Of a DNA stretch of 41,383 bases, positions 33,242-41,383 are shown in pieces. Both the position numbers and the translations under genes were made by a program. This DNA comes from Clostridia bacterium (GTDB lineage: Bacteria; Bacillota; Clostridia; Oscillospirales; Acutalibacteraceae): assembly GCA_017381035.1 (NCBI GenBank), contig JAFOCW010000012.1:1-41383 (forward strand). The letters are read 5' to 3'. Positions within the stretch are counted from its first letter, which is position 1; every line of letters begins with the position of its first letter. The notes under the pieces are model-generated. The model had not been told where the DNA came from. It did no database searches and was given only the letters and a program-made list of their open reading frames with translations.

Positions 33242-33271
33242 AAAACAACCATCCGTGTGGATGGTTGTTTT
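33242..33271 (-). terminator. Terminator of the htrA-like gene
   Basis: The 13-bp perfect stem AAAACAACCATCC / GGATGGTTGTTTT with a GTGT loop lies 12 bases past the htrA stop. A and T runs on both sides make it usable in both directions. Confidence 0.9.
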
Positions 33272-33283
33272 ATTGCTATTTTA

Positions 33284-34708
33284 TTACTGTGAGTTGTTTG
33301 AGCCGATGGTTATATTGCCTTCAATATATCGGCCGCTGCGGTATACCTGAACGGTAACGACATCGCCGGGTTTGCATTCTTTAAGGTAGTCGCCAAGGAG
33401 ATTATAATGAGTGATTTTTTTGCCTGCGAATTCGGTAATTATATCGCCCTTTTGAATACCTGCATCGGCCGCAGGGCTATCTACTGCAACACTGTAAACA
33501 ACGGCGCCAACGGGGTAGTTCCAATTTTTGAGGGTTTCGGGGTCGTAACGGGTGCTGATTGTAATGCCTATATATGGGTCAGGGTTGTTTTCTTTTGCAA
33601 TTATTTTATCGCAAATTTCCTTTACGGTGTTTGAAGGAATTGCAAAGCCCATGCCTTCAACACTTTCGCTTACAAGCTTGCTTGAGTTAATTCCTATAAG
33701 CTTACCTTCAATATTAACAAGGGCACCGCCCGAGTTTCCGGGGTTAATTGCGGCATCGGTTTGTATGAGCTGAGTTGTAGAGCCGTCGGAGCCCGAAGAA
33801 ATAACACGGTTAAGTCCGCTTATAATTCCCCAGGTTGCCGAACCCATAAATTCAAGTCCGCCGGGGTTACCTATTGCCATAACCTGCTGACCGACCTTAA
33901 GGCTGCCCGAATCGGCCCATTCTATAGCATTAAGGTTTGTTGCGTTAATTTTAATAACGGCCAGGTCGTTTGAAATGTTGTAGCCAACAACTGTTGCCGT
34001 ATAACCGTTTTCGGTATCGCCGCTTAAGAAGACTTCTATTTCGGAAGACCTGCCGTAGTCTATTGCATCGCCTATTACGTGGTAGTTGGTAATTATATAA
34101 CCGTCTTCGGTATAAATAACGCCCGAGCCTTCACCCGAAGCTTCTTGTGTGCCACCGAAGAAGTTGGTAACCGAAACGGTGGTACGAATACCCACAACGC
34201 TTGGGGTTACCTTTTCGGCAATTGCTTCACCTAAGGATGCATCTACGTCTTCTACGTTAATGGTAACGTCGCCCGAATTGTTGTTATTAGGTGTTTGACT
34301 GTTGGTAGTACCGTTCGAATATGCTTTATACACCGCCAAGGTGCCTACAATTCCGCCGCCAAGGCCAACCACTGCGGCCAAAACAACCGAAATTATGACA
34401 GTAATAAGCGAAAAGTTAGATTTTTCTTTAGGCTTTTTTGGTTTTTGGGGTGGCGCATAGTAGCTGTTAAACTGTGGAGTATAGCTTGGGGGTGGTGGCG
34501 GTGGAGCTTGCCTGAACGCTTGTGTGTTCGGGGGTGTCCACCCGTTATTGTTTACGGTGAAATTGCCCTTGTTTTCAGGTTGTCCCTGAACCTGTACAGG
34601 CTCTTCGGGGGTGGGGTTACTGTTTTCTGCCGACTGTTCGGCATTTTTGGAAACCATGTTTTCATTTTCGGGGTTTTGAGGGTTTTCCAAATTATTAAAT
34701 TCTTCCAT
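33284..34708 (-). CDS. HtrA/DegP-type serine protease, 474 aa
   Basis: Membrane-anchored protease of envelope quality control. Residues 1-99 form a cytoplasmic, Asn/Pro/Gln-rich tail with a poly-proline run near 69-74. One helix spans about 100-128. The trypsin-like domain has the triad H210 (TNYHVIG), D248 (SNDLAVI) and S326 (GNSGG). A C-terminal PDZ domain (about 385-470, with DSPAADAGIQKGDII) follows. The ATG at 34708 has GGAGG seven bases before it; an in-frame ATG six codons earlier lies upstream of this site. The gene lies 91 bases after folD and may have its own promoter. A terminator follows. Confidence 0.95.
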   Translation of the reverse strand: MEEFNNLENPQNPENENMVSKNAEQSAENSNPTPEEPVQVQGQPENKGNFTVNNNGWTPPNTQAFRQAPPPPPPSYTPQFNSYYAPPQKPKKPKEKSNFSLITVIISVVLAAVVGLGGGIVGTLAVYKAYSNGTTNSQTPNNNNSGDVTINVEDVDASLGEAIAEKVTPSVVGIRTTVSVTNFFGGTQEASGEGSGVIYTEDGYIITNYHVIGDAIDYGRSSEIEVFLSGDTENGYTATVVGYNISNDLAVIKINATNLNAIEWADSGSLKVGQQVMAIGNPGGLEFMGSATWGIISGLNRVISSGSDGSTTQLIQTDAAINPGNSGGALVNIEGKLIGINSSKLVSESVEGMGFAIPSNTVKEICDKIIAKENNPDPYIGITISTRYDPETLKNWNYPVGAVVYSVAVDSPAADAGIQKGDIITEFAGKKITHYNLLGDYLKECKPGDVVTVQVYRSGRYIEGNITIGSNNSQ

Positions 34709-34799
34709 AAAATGTCCTCCAGACATTTGTTTTTACACTGTAATTGTACACATCGGTTGTGAATTTTATTATATTATTTTTATGAATTATTTTTTAACA

Positions 34800-35651
34800 T
34801 TAAATATTATTCTGTTTTTTTGCGGCGGTTACGGTATTTTTCATAAGGGTTGCAATTGTCATGGGACCAACTCCGCCGGGAACGGGGGTAATATAAGAAG
34901 CAACCGGCTCAACTTCGGCAAAATTTACGTCGCCGCAAAGCTTGCCGTTCTCAAGTCTGTTTATGCCAACGTCAATTACAACGGCGCCGGGTTTTACCAT
35001 ATCGGCGGTTACAAAATTGGCTCTGCCAACGGCTGCTACCAAAATATCGGCACGTTTACATACTTCTTTTAAATTCTTTGTTCTTGAATGGCAGACTGTA
35101 ACGGTACCGTTTTTGTGAAGAAGCAACATAGACATAGGCTTGCCCACAATGTTTGAACGGCCGATTACAACACATTCCTTGCCTTCAATATCTATATTTT
35201 CATATTTAAGCATTTCCATAATTCCTGCAGGGGTGCAAGGAAGAAAATCGTAATTACCTATCATAATTTTGCCAACATTCTGGGGGTGGAAGGCATCTAC
35301 GTCTTTTTCGGGAACAATGCTGTTTATTATAAGTTCTTCGTTAAGGTGGCGCGGCAGCGGTAACTGACAAAGAATACCGTTTACACAGCTATCATTATTA
35401 AGCTTTTGAATAAGCGCTAAAAGCTCTTCTTCGCTTGTGTTTTCGGGCAGGGCATATTTAAACGAAGCCATACCCGAAGCTTCGCAAGCCTTTTCTTTGT
35501 TTGCGACGTATACCTTAGATGCAGGGTCTTCGCCCACAATAATTACTGCAAGACCGGGGGTTACACCCTTTTGTTTAAGGGCCGAAACTTCGGCTTTAAC
35601 TTCTTCTTTAACTGCGGCAGAAATAACCTTGCCGTCTATTAATTTTGCCAT
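34800..35651 (-). CDS. folD: Methylenetetrahydrofolate dehydrogenase / cyclohydrolase, 283 aa
   Basis: Bifunctional enzyme that interconverts 5,10-methylene-THF and 10-formyl-THF. The catalytic lysine segment is [21 protein letters not shown], the [10 protein letters not shown] loop, [11 protein letters not shown], the NADP-binding [13 protein letters not shown] and [15 protein letters not shown] are all present. Length is typical. GGAGG in the end of lgt is its ribosome site; two bases separate the genes. It uses the same one-carbon pool that the ZTP riboswitch upstream of pflBA senses. Confidence 0.97.
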   Translation of the reverse strand: MAKLIDGKVISAAVKEEVKAEVSALKQKGVTPGLAVIIVGEDPASKVYVANKEKACEASGMASFKYALPENTSEEELLALIQKLNNDSCVNGILCQLPLPRHLNEELIINSIVPEKDVDAFHPQNVGKIMIGNYDFLPCTPAGIMEMLKYENIDIEGKECVVIGRSNIVGKPMSMLLLHKNGTVTVCHSRTKNLKEVCKRADILVAAVGRANFVTADMVKPGAVVIDVGINRLENGKLCGDVNFAEVEPVASYITPVPGGVGPMTIATLMKNTVTAAKKQNNI

Positions 35652-35653
35652 AA

Positions 35654-36613
35654 TTAATCCTCCTTGCCGTCTTCGGCTGTTTCTTCGACTGTTTCGTCAG
35701 ATACTTCTGTTTCGGCTACAGCATCGGCGGCAAGCTCGGCCGCTAATTCGTCTTTGAACATATCGCTGTATTCGGCCTGCTTTTCCTTGGTTTTAATATT
35801 TTTATTAATTAAAACTAAGGCAGTGGCAGCGCCCACGCAAAGAAGGAGTGAAAGCAGGAAGGAAACCTTAGCGTTGCCAAGCATTAAGCTATCGGTACGC
35901 ATAGTTTCAATTATTGTTCTGCCGAAACCGTACCACACGCAGTACATAAGTGAAGTTTCACCCGAAAAACGACGCTTTTTGCTTAATTTGTGAAGAACAA
36001 CTGCACCAAGTATGCACCAAACCGACTCGTAAAGGAAGCAGGGGTGTGCAAGGGCATCTATTTCGTAGCCGTTTATACGGAAATCGTACACAACGTTTTC
36101 GCTTGTCATTCCCCACCAGGTACTGCCTGTGGGACCGCCGAAGGCCTCCTGGTTAAAGAAGTTGCCCCAACGGCCGACACCCTGACCTATAAGGAACGCA
36201 ATTGATGCTAAATCTAAAAGGTCGAAAAGCTTTACCTTGCGGATTTTACACATAATAACGCCTGCAACAACCGCACCTATAACGCCGCCGTAAATTGCAA
36301 GACCCGAAATTCCCGAACCGTTAAATCCAAAAAATTCCGAAATGCTGCTTATTTTTTCGCCGTCGAAAATAACATAGTAGGTACGGGCGCCGAGTATTGC
36401 AACGGGGGTTGCAACAAGCACAACGTCAAGCACTCTGTCTATATCGAGCGAAAGTCTTTTGGCGTTTAAATAGCCGTATACAAGTGCCAACATAAAGCCA
36501 AGCGCAATTATTATGCCATACCAATAAATTGTCCAGCCGTTTTCGCCTATGGGTAAGGTGAAGGCGACCGGATTAATAACCAAATCAATTCCAAAAATAG
36601 TAACGTTATACAT
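35654..36613 (-). CDS. lgt: Prolipoprotein diacylglyceryl transferase, 319 aa
   Basis: Integral membrane enzyme that moves a diacylglyceryl group from phosphatidylglycerol to the lipobox cysteine of prolipoproteins. The family signature [13 protein letters not shown] is complete, and HPCFLYES and [16 protein letters not shown] are typical. Seven helices are expected. The last 45 residues are an acidic tail rich in A, E and D that is not part of the core fold. GGAAGGG lies before the ATG. Its likely clients include the GH16 lipoprotein in this window. Confidence 0.95.
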   Translation of the reverse strand: MYNVTIFGIDLVINPVAFTLPIGENGWTIYWYGIIIALGFMLALVYGYLNAKRLSLDIDRVLDVVLVATPVAILGARTYYVIFDGEKISSISEFFGFNGSGISGLAIYGGVIGAVVAGVIMCKIRKVKLFDLLDLASIAFLIGQGVGRWGNFFNQEAFGGPTGSTWWGMTSENVVYDFRINGYEIDALAHPCFLYESVWCILGAVVLHKLSKKRRFSGETSLMYCVWYGFGRTIIETMRTDSLMLGNAKVSFLLSLLLCVGAATALVLINKNIKTKEKQAEYSDMFKDELAAELAADAVAETEVSDETVEETAEDGKED

Positions 36614-36626
36614 AAAATTTCCCTTC

Positions 36627-37895
36627 CTAATTTCTTGGGGTAATAACCGAAAGCACCGCAGACGGTTCGGTTAATTTTTCAAGGCAAGTTAAAATATCTT
36701 GTTCGTTTATACTGCCAAGAAGGTCTATTGAATCGAACAAGGTGCCGCCCGAAATTGCACAGTCTTGCATATCTGTAACAATATTATCGGTGGAATCGAA
36801 ACGTTTTACGGCATCGCCGTAGGCGGCCTTTTTAATGGCTTCAAAAAGCCTTGTGTCAATTCCGTTTTTTATAAGATTTTTAATTTCCTTGTTTATTTCT
36901 TCGGCTACGGCTTTGGGGTTATCACTTTCGCCTTCAATAATAAAGGCCGAATAGCCTTCGCCTTGGAAATGCTCTGAAGAAAGCTCGTTATCTATAAGAC
37001 CGTCTGCCAAAAGTCTTCTGTAAAGGGAAGAACAATCACCGCACAGAAGGTCAAGCGTAATGCCTGCTATCATTCGGTCTTTTATACCAACACGTTCGGT
37101 TTTTGGTATATCTTTAAAGCCGTAACAGAAAAGGGGTTTTGAAACCTCTAAGGCCTGCTCTATATAATGCTCTTTAACCTCTTTTACTTCACTGGAAACG
37201 GCAGATTTGACACTTACCTTTTCGTGTGGCTTCATTCCCTTTTCAATTTGCGAAAGCACTTCATTTGTTTTTACGTTTCCTGCTATGCAGATAAACATAT
37301 TTGACGGGTTATAAAAGGTATTATAACACTCGTAAAGCAGTTTATCGTCTATTTGCGCTATGGAATCTACCGTGCCTGCAATATCAATTTTTACAGGGTG
37401 GTTTTCGTACATTGTGCGAAGCAGATTAAAGAAAACTCGCCAACCGGGGTTATCTTCATACATTTTAATTTCCTGCGCTATTATTCCCTGCTCTTTAGCA
37501 ACGGTTTCGGCGGTAAAGTAGGGGGACTGCACAAAATCGAGCAATATGTCAAGGTTTTCATTAAAGCTTTTGGTGCAGGAAAAAATATAACAGGTTTTAT
37601 CGAACGACGTGTATGCGTTACAGTAGGCGCCCGTTTTAGCAAAGCGCTGAAAGGTATCGCCTTCTTCGCTTTCGAAAAGCTTGTGCTCTAAAAAGTGCGC
37701 GATTCCTGCCGGCACTTCAATATCGGGGCCGCCGTTGCGGCTGAATTTGGTATTAATTGAGCCGTACTTTGTGCCGTAAAGCGCAAAACTGGAATCGAAC
37801 CCGGGTTTTTCCATAATATAAACCGAAAGCCCATTTTCAAGCACCGTTTTGCTGTACTGACCAAGTAGGCTGTTTTTAAAAATTTCTGTTTTCAT
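36627..37895 (-). CDS. M16 zinc peptidase, active subunit (YmfH-like), 422 aa
   Basis: The inverted zinc motif HxxEH is intact as H67-F-L-E70-H71 (GIAHFLEHKLF). The third ligand region EQGIIAQEIKMYEDNP follows at the expected distance. Length matches the two-domain M16 proteins. It starts one base inside the end of the inactive partner gene, with GAGG as ribosome site, so the two are coupled. By analogy with the Bacillus YmfF/YmfH pair, the two proteins form a heterodimer of active and inactive subunits. The natural substrate peptide is not known. Confidence 0.93.
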   Translation of the reverse strand: MKTEIFKNSLLGQYSKTVLENGLSVYIMEKPGFDSSFALYGTKYGSINTKFSRNGGPDIEVPAGIAHFLEHKLFESEEGDTFQRFAKTGAYCNAYTSFDKTCYIFSCTKSFNENLDILLDFVQSPYFTAETVAKEQGIIAQEIKMYEDNPGWRVFFNLLRTMYENHPVKIDIAGTVDSIAQIDDKLLYECYNTFYNPSNMFICIAGNVKTNEVLSQIEKGMKPHEKVSVKSAVSSEVKEVKEHYIEQALEVSKPLFCYGFKDIPKTERVGIKDRMIAGITLDLLCGDCSSLYRRLLADGLIDNELSSEHFQGEGYSAFIIEGESDNPKAVAEEINKEIKNLIKNGIDTRLFEAIKKAAYGDAVKRFDSTDNIVTDMQDCAISGGTLFDSIDLLGSINEQDILTCLEKLTEPSAVLSVITPRN

Positions 37896-39169
37896 TACTC
37901 GGCCTCCTTTGGTAACAGTCTGTAAACGGTGTGAAGCTTAACACCCTTTGCGGCATTTATAATATCTTCACGGGTAACCTTCATAACAATATCGGCCGCT
38001 TCGTTTGGCGAGATGTCTTCGCCGATTTCACGGCTGTACCAAATATCAATTGCGGTGGCGTTATCGTTATAACCGTAAAGCGAATCTGTAATTGCTTTTT
38101 TAGAAGCTGTAATTACGCTGTCTTCAAAGTTGCCGTTTTTCATATCTTCAAGTTCTTTTAAAACGGCATCTATGGTTTTTTGTGCGTTCTTTTCCTCTAC
38201 GCCCGACTGAACCGTAACAAAGCCTTTTGTACGGCGGGATGCGGCAGAGCAGTAGTAACAAAGCGACTGCTTTTCACGCACGTTTTCGAATAGCTTTGAA
38301 TACGGGCCACCGCCGAAAATATCGGAAAATACCGAAAGTGCTGCGGCTTCTTTAAGGCTGCCCTTAACAGACGAAGTAAAGCCCATTGCTATTTTGCCCT
38401 GGGTAACACTAAAGCGTTCGGTTATATCGGTAGGAGTATTTGTTTCGGGAAGATATTTTGTTTCGATAAGCATTTCCGGGTTGAAGCTTCGGTTTACCGA
38501 AGAAAAATACTTATTTGCAAGTGTGAACACGTCTTTAGGTTCTTCGTTGCCTACCACAATAATTCTGACGTAGGCTAAAGACAAAAGTTCTTGCCAGGCA
38601 CTGTAAAGCTGCTGCCCCGTTATAGCGTCAACTTCGTTTACGCTGCCGTAAATAAATTTACCGTACGGGTCGGAGCCGAACATTTCTTCCATAAGGCGAG
38701 TTCTTGCAAAAGATTTTTTGTTGTTAATTTCGCCTTCAATTCTTTCGATGGTTTTACGCTTTTCCCTTTTGACGTCGGCATCTTTAAAAGAATTTTCACA
38801 CACGGCGGGTGCGAAAATTAAATCCGAAACAAGCTCGGCTGCACGGCTTACGGGAGCATCGTTTAAAAGCGCTAAGTTGTTGTTTATAACGTTAATTCCT
38901 ATTTTTACGTGAAATAAATCGGCACATTTGGAAACAGAGCAGGAAATATCTGCCCCGTATAAATCTAACAGTTCGATATTAAGCTGTATATAGTCGCTGA
39001 ACTGTTCGCTGCAGGAAGTAAGCAAAAAAGGTAACAAAGAATTTGTTGCCATATTATTACTGTTTAGCGGCAAATAAAAGTTGTATGTAATAAGGGTGGT
39101 GTTAAAGCGGTTATTTTCAATATAAAAACCTTCCACACCGTCCGCAATATTTATTTTTTTTACAGACAC
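37895..39169 (-). CDS. M16 peptidase-like inactive subunit (YmfF-like), 424 aa
   Basis: The fold matches M16, but the zinc motif is missing: where the partner has HFLEH this protein has LPFLLTSCSEQ. The C-terminal half contains the conserved FGGGPYSKLFENVREKQSLCYYCSA pattern, split here for clarity as FGGGPYSKLF and REKQSLCYY. The GTG at 39169 is chosen because GGGGAGG precedes it by seven bases; an in-frame reading from 39523 runs through non-coding DNA and is rejected. First gene of the operon with the active M16 gene, lgt and folD. Confidence 0.92.
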   Translation of the reverse strand: MSVKKINIADGVEGFYIENNRFNTTLITYNFYLPLNSNNMATNSLLPFLLTSCSEQFSDYIQLNIELLDLYGADISCSVSKCADLFHVKIGINVINNNLALLNDAPVSRAAELVSDLIFAPAVCENSFKDADVKREKRKTIERIEGEINNKKSFARTRLMEEMFGSDPYGKFIYGSVNEVDAITGQQLYSAWQELLSLAYVRIIVVGNEEPKDVFTLANKYFSSVNRSFNPEMLIETKYLPETNTPTDITERFSVTQGKIAMGFTSSVKGSLKEAAALSVFSDIFGGGPYSKLFENVREKQSLCYYCSAASRRTKGFVTVQSGVEEKNAQKTIDAVLKELEDMKNGNFEDSVITASKKAITDSLYGYNDNATAIDIWYSREIGEDISPNEAADIVMKVTREDIINAAKGVKLHTVYRLLPKEAE

Positions 39170-39269
39170 AAAGGTACCTCCCCTTTTGTAATTAGATATA
39201 ATTATATCACATAGAATATAATAATTCCATAATTTTAAAAAAAATTTACATTTTGGCTCGTTTGTTTTG

Positions 39270-39298
39270 TTGACATATTGCGTTTTTAAGGGTATAAT
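39270..39298 (+). promoter_or_regulatory. Consensus promoter of the 54-aa membrane protein
   Basis: Perfect TTGACA (39270-39275), 17-base spacer, perfect TATAAT (39293-39298). The leader to the ATG is about 27 bases and carries AAAGGTGG. Confidence 0.88.
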
Positions 39299-39331
39299 AA
39301 GAACAAGAAATTGATAAAGGTGGTTATCAAA

Positions 39332-39496
39332 ATGAAGGCTAAGCACGTACTTTGGATTTTCACAGGTCTTGTTGCGGTAGTAACTATGGCTGTTGGTATT
39401 GCTGTTCTTGTAGACCGTTTCATCACCCGTAAGGAATGTCCCGACGGATATATCTCTTTCGACAGTGATGAACTCGAAGCTCTTGAAGAAGAATAA
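39332..39496 (+). CDS. Small single-pass membrane protein with acidic tail, 54 aa
   Basis: MKAKHVLWIFTGLVAVV... starts with a short basic head and one membrane helix (about 7-28). A short basic patch with one Cys (RFITRKECPDG) and a strongly acidic tail (DSDELEALEEE) follow. No family is recognised. The ATG at 39332 follows AAAGGTGG at eight bases; an earlier in-frame TTG has no site. A perfect promoter, strong ribosome site and own terminator point to a well-expressed, real gene. It is likely an inner-membrane protein with the acidic tail outside or inside; topology by the positive-inside rule is ambiguous because both ends of the helix carry basic residues. Confidence 0.8.
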   Translation: MKAKHVLWIFTGLVAVVTMAVGIAVLVDRFITRKECPDGYISFDSDELEALEEE

Positions 39497-39513
39497 ACCC
39501 CTGTAATTTACAT

Positions 39514-39545
39514 AACGCCCCATTCAAAACGAATGGGGCGTTTAT
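39514..39545 (+). terminator. Terminator of the 54-aa gene
   Basis: The stem AACGCCCCATTC / GAATGGGGCGTT with an AAAAC loop is followed by a T-rich run. It isolates the small gene from glgP. Confidence 0.9.
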
Positions 39546-39632
39546 TATATTTGTTTTTTAGTGGTTTTTTGTTTATTTTTACTTTTGTGTTTATATTTTT
39601 CCGCAAATTAAGCATATTTATTGTATAATTTA

Positions 39633-39669
39633 CACAAAATAATAGTGTTTTTTGTGATATTATAACACT
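39633..39669 (+). promoter_or_regulatory. Overlapping inverted repeats upstream of glgP (possible operator)
   Basis: CACAAAA (39633-39639) mirrors TTTTGTG (39650-39656). AGTGTT (39644-39649) mirrors AACACT (39664-39669). The second arm touches the predicted glgP -35 box. No regulator can be assigned. Confidence 0.35.
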
Positions 39670-39697
39670 TGAATTTTTTAGGCACTTGGTGTAATAT
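39669..39697 (+). promoter_or_regulatory. Promoter candidate of glgP
   Basis: TTGAAT (39669-39674), 17-base spacer, TAATAT (39692-39697). The leader to the start codon is about 25 bases and holds AAAGGGG. A TATAAT box at about 39624 without a good -35 is an alternative. Confidence 0.4.
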
Positions 39698-39728
39698 ATT
39701 AGCATAGAATTTATAAAGGGGTTTCCTT

Positions 39729-41383
39729 ATGAAAGAATATACTATTAAATACCTTAAAGAACAAATTGAAAAAAAGCTTTCGCATAACTTCGGTGTTTCG
39801 GCTTCCGTTGCATCCGACGAGCTTTTCTACAAGGCTTCGGTACTTGTATTGCTTGATATTATGCGTGAGCGCAGAAGTAATTTTAAAAAGGAAGTTGCCG
39901 AAAAGGAAGCTAAAACCGTATACTATTTAAGTATGGAATTCCTTATGGGCCGCTCCCTTAAGAACAACCTTTACAACCTTAACCTTACGGACAAAATGGC
40001 AAAGGCGCTTAAAGGCTTTAACGTTGACCTTAACAACCTTTACGAATTAGAGCCCGACGCAGGTCTTGGTAACGGCGGCCTTGGCCGTCTTGCAGCCTGC
40101 TTCCTTGACGGGCTTTCAACCGGCTCCTACCCTGCTATGGGCTACTGCCTTAAGTACGATTTTGGTATTTTCCGCCAAAAGCTTGTTGAAGGCTGGCAGA
40201 CCGAACTTCCCGACAACTGGCTCCCCGGCGGTGAAGTCTGGCTTGAACACCGCCCTTCAAGCGAATGTGAAGTTCACTTCGACGGTTGGATTGACGAAAA
40301 CTGGGACGGTAACTTCCACTATGTTGAGCACAAGGACTACAGCGTTGTACGTGCCATTCCTTACGACCTTATGGTTGCAGGTAAAGACGGCAAAACCGTA
40401 AACGTGCTTCGCCTTTGGAGTGCTAAGGCTCCCGAATTCAATATGTCGGCCTTTAACCGTGGCGACTACGTTGGAGCAATGGAACAGCAGGCTCAAAGCG
40501 AAGCTATAAGCAAGGTATTATACCCTGAAGACAACCATTTCGAAGGAAAGTCGCTTCGTCTTCGTCAGCAGTACTTCTTAGTTAGCGCTTCTATTCAAGA
40601 TATTCTTCACAGACATCTTCGCCAATACAATTCACTTGAAAACCTTGGTGATAAGGTGGCTATTCACATTAACGATACCCACCCTGCCCTTTCTGTACCC
40701 GAGCTTATGCGTTTCCTTTTAGACGAATGCGGCTACAATTGGGACAAAGCCTGGAGCATTGTTACAAAAACAATTGCATACACTAACCATACCGTTATGC
40801 AGGAAGCGCTTGAATGTTGGAACGAAGAACTCTTTAAAACAAGACTTCCCCGTATTTACCAGATAGTTAAGGAAATTGACAACCGTTTCCGCCACGATAT
40901 GTACGAAAAAACCGGCGATGCCGCTTTGGTTGAACGAACCGCAGTTATTTCGGGCGGTGTGGTTAAAATGGCCAATCTTTCGGTTATTGCTTCCCACCAC
41001 GTAAACGGTGTTTCACGCCTGCACAGCGAAATTCTTAAGGACAGCTTATTTAACGATTACTACAAGGTAACACCCGAAAAATTTACAAACGTTACCAACG
41101 GTATTGCCCACAGAAGATGGCTTTGCCAGTCTAACCCCAAGCTTTCACACCTTATTACCGACCTTATAGGCGACGGCTTTATTAAGGATGCTTCAGAGCT
41201 TGCAAAACTTCGCGATTTCAAGGACGACAAGGCTGTACTTAAACAGCTTGAAGATATTAAACTTGCAAACAAGGAACGTTTTGCAAAATACGTTAAGGCT
41301 CAAACAGGCGTTGTATTAAACCCGAATTCTATTTTCGATATGCAGGTTAAGCGCTTACACGAATATAAGCGTCAGCACCTTAA
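39729..41383 (+). CDS. glgP: Glycogen phosphorylase, N-terminal 551 residues (cut by window end)
   Basis: PLP enzyme that releases glucose 1-phosphate from glycogen or other alpha-glucans. Seen are the conserved YYLSMEFLMGR near the N-terminus, then LEPDAGLGNGGLGRLAACF (about 105-123), HINDTHPAL, the VTNGIAHRRWL stretch, and QVKRLHEYKRQ just before the window ends. The PLP lysine lies further on and is not visible. Full family length is about 800 residues. The ATG at 39729 follows AAAGGGG. The reading frame is open to the window edge without a stop. Confidence 0.96.
   Translation, partial: MKEYTIKYLKEQIEKKLSHNFGVSASVASDELFYKASVLVLLDIMRERRSNFKKEVAEKEAKTVYYLSMEFLMGRSLKNNLYNLNLTDKMAKALKGFNVDLNNLYELEPDAGLGNGGLGRLAACFLDGLSTGSYPAMGYCLKYDFGIFRQKLVEGWQTELPDNWLPGGEVWLEHRPSSECEVHFDGWIDENWDGNFHYVEHKDYSVVRAIPYDLMVAGKDGKTVNVLRLWSAKAPEFNMSAFNRGDYVGAMEQQAQSEAISKVLYPEDNHFEGKSLRLRQQYFLVSASIQDILHRHLRQYNSLENLGDKVAIHINDTHPALSVPELMRFLLDECGYNWDKAWSIVTKTIAYTNHTVMQEALECWNEELFKTRLPRIYQIVKEIDNRFRHDMYEKTGDAALVERTAVISGGVVKMANLSVIASHHVNGVSRLHSEILKDSLFNDYYKVTPEKFTNVTNGIAHRRWLCQSNPKLSHLITDLIGDGFIKDASELAKLRDFKDDKAVLKQLEDIKLANKERFAKYVKAQTGVVLNPNSIFDMQVKRLHEYKRQHL

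Noticed and set aside
39170..39523. N-terminal extension of the inactive M16 gene
   Set aside because: It runs over the 54-aa gene and its promoter on the other strand. The GTG at 39169 has a strong ribosome site and the protein then has normal family length.
39632..39648. NrdR box before glgP (ACAC...GTGT)
   Set aside because: Length and inner bases do not fit the 16-base NrdR pattern, and no nrd gene is near.
40066..40401. Open frames within 40.0-41.3 kb on both strands
   Set aside because: They overlap the clear glycogen phosphorylase frame, which is open to the end of the window.

Overview
The window is a gene-dense piece of a low-to-mid GC anaerobic Firmicute chromosome. The best guess is a gut-type member of the Clostridia, near Oscillospirales or Ruminococcaceae. 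Supporting signs are the glycyl-radical enzyme pair pflB/pflA, a ZTP (pfl-motif) riboswitch, DAP-type lysA, the lon-engB pair, a YmfF/YmfH-type M16 pair, AGGAGG-like ribosome sites, consensus TTGACA/TATAAT promoters, and a large BspA-like surface protein with cell-wall-binding repeats. No prophage, CRISPR array, transposase or rRNA was seen. The species cannot be named from the sequence alone.

Left part (1-10.2 kb). The window opens on what looks like the last 12 bases of a tRNA, its terminator, and an unusual array of small hairpins joined by ATGTAAT/ATTACAT linkers. A plus-strand MFS transporter follows. Next come minus-strand genes. A predicted beta-glucanase lipoprotein (GH16) is translationally coupled to a secreted, membrane-tethered InlB/carbohydrate-binding-like protein. 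After a terminator come an AraC regulator and a three-gene cassette: ABC half-transporter, DUF1854 protein, ABC half-transporter. Both ABC proteins carry an unusual N-terminal soluble domain and a zinc-ribbon motif.

Middle part (10.2-26 kb). A cysteine-rich protein of unknown function and a 43-residue membrane protein precede a MecA-like adaptor. The mecA-like gene meets rpe tail to tail with overlapping stop codons. Next is a copper-type P-ATPase with a CopZ-like domain fused to its C-terminus, possibly also made separately from an internal start. Then come pflB-pflA behind the riboswitch, azlCD, a divergent degV, and a tight five-gene set lon-engB-lysA-DUF2156-GNAT.

Right part (26-41.4 kb). 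A 555-residue membrane protein of unknown function is followed by a 310-bp inverted-repeat, MITE-like element. It abuts a 1668-residue surface protein made of LRR_5 repeats, cysteine-rich repeats, a DnaJ-zinc-finger-like block and nine cell-wall-binding repeats. Then come an HtrA-type protease and a processing/one-carbon operon (two M16 peptidases, lgt, folD). A 54-residue membrane protein with a perfect promoter and terminator stands alone. The window ends inside glycogen phosphorylase.

Functional threads. Envelope and surface biology recurs in GH16, the tethered protein, the giant surface protein, HtrA, Lgt and M16. One-carbon and formate metabolism links the ZTP riboswitch, PFL and FolD. 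Protein quality control is represented by Lon, MecA and HtrA. Many promoters and terminators are readable, so the transcription units can be drawn with fair confidence.
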